64,000 bases of DNA from NCBI GenBank assembly GCA_035582835.1, contig JAYKAV010003365.1, positions 1,161,623-1,225,622 of the forward strand, in the 5' to 3' direction. This document shows, piece after piece, positions 61,471-64,000 of this stretch. The notes beneath the pieces are model-generated. The model was not told where the DNA came from and did not search any database. It saw only the letters and a list, made by a program, of their open reading frames with translations. Position numbers and translations under genes: made by a program. Position 1 is the first letter of the stretch, and each line of letters opens with the position of its first letter. This DNA is from Phoebastria nigripes (lineage: Eukaryota > Chordata > Aves > Procellariiformes > Diomedeidae).

Positions 61471-62185
61471 AACCCACAGAGAAGTTGTAAGAGGCACAAG
61501 AAGAGTTTCAAGTTGTTATAAGAAACATAAAATGAATACAGTTATAAAAGAGAAGGATAAGTACAAGTAACACCTTAGTTCCTCCAAAGCAAGACAGTCA
61601 CTGTTTACATCTGCAGCCAGTAATTACACCAAATTCTCCTACCCTGAAGGAATTGAGTTACTGCTATGAATTAAAAGTAATTAGCTCATCCCTAGCTAAA
61701 GAGATCACATAAAGAGAGTTGAGTTCAAAGTCTGTTATTGCAAAAATTTGAGTAAAACCTTTAGAGAAGACTAATGAAAAGCACATAGCTTATCTCCAAA
61801 TACACAGAGGGTACTGAGAAAAGGAAATATACTGTATTTACACAGTTACCTTAATAACTGCAATTATGGCAGTGAAATCGATTAATAGTCTAGAAGTTGT
61901 AAAACTTTCATTGATGGGGAGTGAATTTTAAAAGTAAGTTTGACAAAAATCTGTCAGGAACAGGTCAGCAATACCTGACCCGACTCCAAAGGGAAGGGGA
62001 AAAGGCATAGATGATCTCTCAAAGTTTTTTCATCTTGTTTTCAACCATTCCACTCCCACATAAAGTCAACCTCAGTCCTGTGATCCATACCTCTAAACTA
62101 GCCGTGCCTTCGCAACGCGTAGAGCTTGATTGCTCTGAGAGCTCCAATGTGAGGGACAGCCAGTGCCCCGTTATACCATTATACC

Positions 62186-62227
62186 TATAAAGCCACCAGT
62201 TCCTACTATAAAGCCACCAGTTCCTAC
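62186..62227. repeat. Perfect 21-bp tandem duplication
   Basis: Two identical adjacent 21-bp units, each starting tataaagccaccag and ending ttcctac. Perfect identity suggests a recent duplication. Confidence 0.95.
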
Positions 62228-64000
62228 TGCTTACCATAAGATTGGAGAAAAAAATAAAAGCTGATTTAGGGATAAGAAAGGGTTTGTGGCTCATGACCTT
62301 CCTGGCCATGGACAAAGCACACCAGTAGGACTGCTTAGAAGCGTGTTTTTTGTCTCAGATTACATGTACTTACAGCTAACCATCCCAGGAGTGGAAGAAA
62401 ATACTTCGTCATTAACAGATGACAGAGATGGAGAGTACGTGCAAGTGATGACAGAGGGTGTAATAGGACAAATTACTCACTGTTCTCCTAAAATAATATT
62501 GAACGCTGGGATTTAAATATGATGGGGGTACACTATAATACACTACCAGGAGACACCCAGTAACTGGTAAGCGATAAACTCACTTACACACAAAGTGTGT
62601 AAGGTTTTTAGAGGTAAGTCAACAGAATACAGCTATTCAACTGATAAACTATCCTCAGAGACAGAAAAAAATGTGGGTCTTCCATTCTAACCTGCATTTT
62701 GTGGGATAGATTGCAAAATCATTCACACAGCTATGCTTCTATAGTAATCTATTCCTGAACTGATAAAGAAAAGGAAACTTCAGAAATTTTAATACATAGC
62801 AGAGGAATACCAGGCAATTACTTTCCATAATTTTANGTCAAGGAAACTACTGTTAGAATAGGAATCACCTATGATTCAGCACATTAATCGTAGTCCTACA
62901 GCATTCTCCTCCATATTGCAAAAGATGGGTTTTCATTTATCTCTTCCTGTTTCATTATCTAATCTTTGCATTACATAAACTGTTACTCGATTTTTATTAG
63001 CTCCCTTCTGAAATCTTTAAGCATTACACACAGAAAAAAGCATCTTCTATCTCTATGTAGTGTTCTAGATACAACTATAGAAAAGCGCAGCGTCAATTTA
63101 TTATTCACCTAGTTTTACATAAAACAGTGTTAAAACTACAGACATGCGTTTATCCATAACCTATCTTTCCCACTTCCAGGGTGCAGGACAGTGTTGGATA
63201 TTACCACATTTAGCCTGACATTCACTGCTGCTTTAAGAGTTGCCACCAGGTTGCAACTTTTTATTAAATTCCTGTTCCTAAAACATACATATTTAAGTGT
63301 AATCTCACTTTATTTCAAGCCATAAAATTAGCTGCTTGCCTATCCAAGGATCACAGACCAAGTTGCAGTGAAGACCTACTGTGATACACACAAAAAAGTC
63401 CTGCCTTGGAGAAATCCAAGGGGAAAAACTCACCAAAGCCAAAAAAACTTATTAATGTATAAACACCTAATGAAAACGTCAATCCGAAATTATAAAAATT
63501 TCCTTTAAAGTGAGGAACTTAAGACATCTTCAGTAAACTGGCATTAATTTACCACTGCAAAGACAAGTGCCTCCATAAAAACATAAAAAGAAAAAGTGTT
63601 CTTAACTCCAGGGACCTTCTGCTCTGGAAAAGAGCAGCAAATTGAAAAACTGATCAGTATGTTGTCAAGTTTTCCCACTGACACTTAGAACTGATGTCTG
63701 AGATGACACAGGAAAAAGGCATGCAAGTTTCAATGACACCGCTTATGAAAGCAACAGTCACAGCTGAGGCAGGCACTAGAGTTATTTATGTAAGAAGACA
63801 ATCTGAAATGGAAGCTAGGTTGTGGCATATCAAAAACTGATCTTGACAGCAGCCAGGAGGTTGAGAGCACAGAAGGGTAACCAAGGTAAACACCACTCAC
63901 CCTGGTAATCCTTACTTTTTTTCCTAGTAGTTGGATTTCATTATATAAGGTTTTCAACTGTGATGTCTAAAATCTGTCAGAAGAGAATTCCCATGACAAA

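Larger units (their letters stand above)
59528..64000 (-). other. Partial intron 1 of AFG1L
   Basis: Non-coding sequence upstream of exon 2. Contains a decayed CR1-clade LINE (60470-61470) and a 21-bp tandem duplication (62186-62227). No GC-rich first exon or CpG-island promoter is visible, so the gene start lies further right. Confidence 0.8.

Noticed and set aside
62060..62165. Small CpG-containing patch as a possible AFG1L first exon or promoter
   Set aside because: Only a few CpG in about 100 bp, and no open frame with an arginine-rich start joins exon 2 in phase. Exon 1 is more likely beyond the window.

Overview
The window is vertebrate nuclear DNA, almost certainly from a bird. It is AT-rich, has no dense coding, and carries the 3' ends of CR1 retroposons with the typical (TCATAGAA)n terminal octamers, which are a bird hallmark. 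Scattered single Ns and one 74-base N run mark it as draft assembly. The species cannot be told from the sequence.

One protein-coding gene is recognisable: AFG1L (also LACE1), the mitochondrial AFG1-like AAA+ ATPase, read on the minus strand. Eleven internal coding exons lie between 59527 and 757. They are joined by GT-AG introns with consistent phases and give 391 complete codons without an interruption. By comparison with the roughly 480-residue human protein these are exons 2 to 12. Exon 1 (start codon and mitochondrial targeting sequence) should lie to the right of 64000 and the last coding exon to the left of position 1. Walker A (GDVGTGKT, split between exons 3 and 4), Walker B (LLCFDEFQ, exon 5), a sensor-1 ATSN (exon 6) and a candidate arginine finger (exon 7) are all present, so the gene looks functional.

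The rest is intron. Intron 1 (59528-64000, partial) holds a decayed CR1-clade LINE on the plus strand and a perfect 21-bp tandem duplication. Intron 2 (49871-59303) holds an 802-bp solo LTR with an intact 5-bp target-site duplication, an assembly gap flanked by near-identical copies, and two adjacent CR1 3' ends. Introns 3 to 6 are mostly plain. Intron 7 (23440-39011) holds a short CR1 3' end. Intron 10 (2725-19522) holds two more old CR1-clade fragments on the minus strand; one spans about 2.4 kb and still shows traces of endonuclease and reverse transcriptase. A few shorter segments resemble MIR or other very old interspersed repeats.

I found no operon, CRISPR array, RNA gene or new multi-gene system. 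The points worth a second look are the mobile-element fossils, the assembly artefact at 56 kb and some splice-site details of AFG1L.
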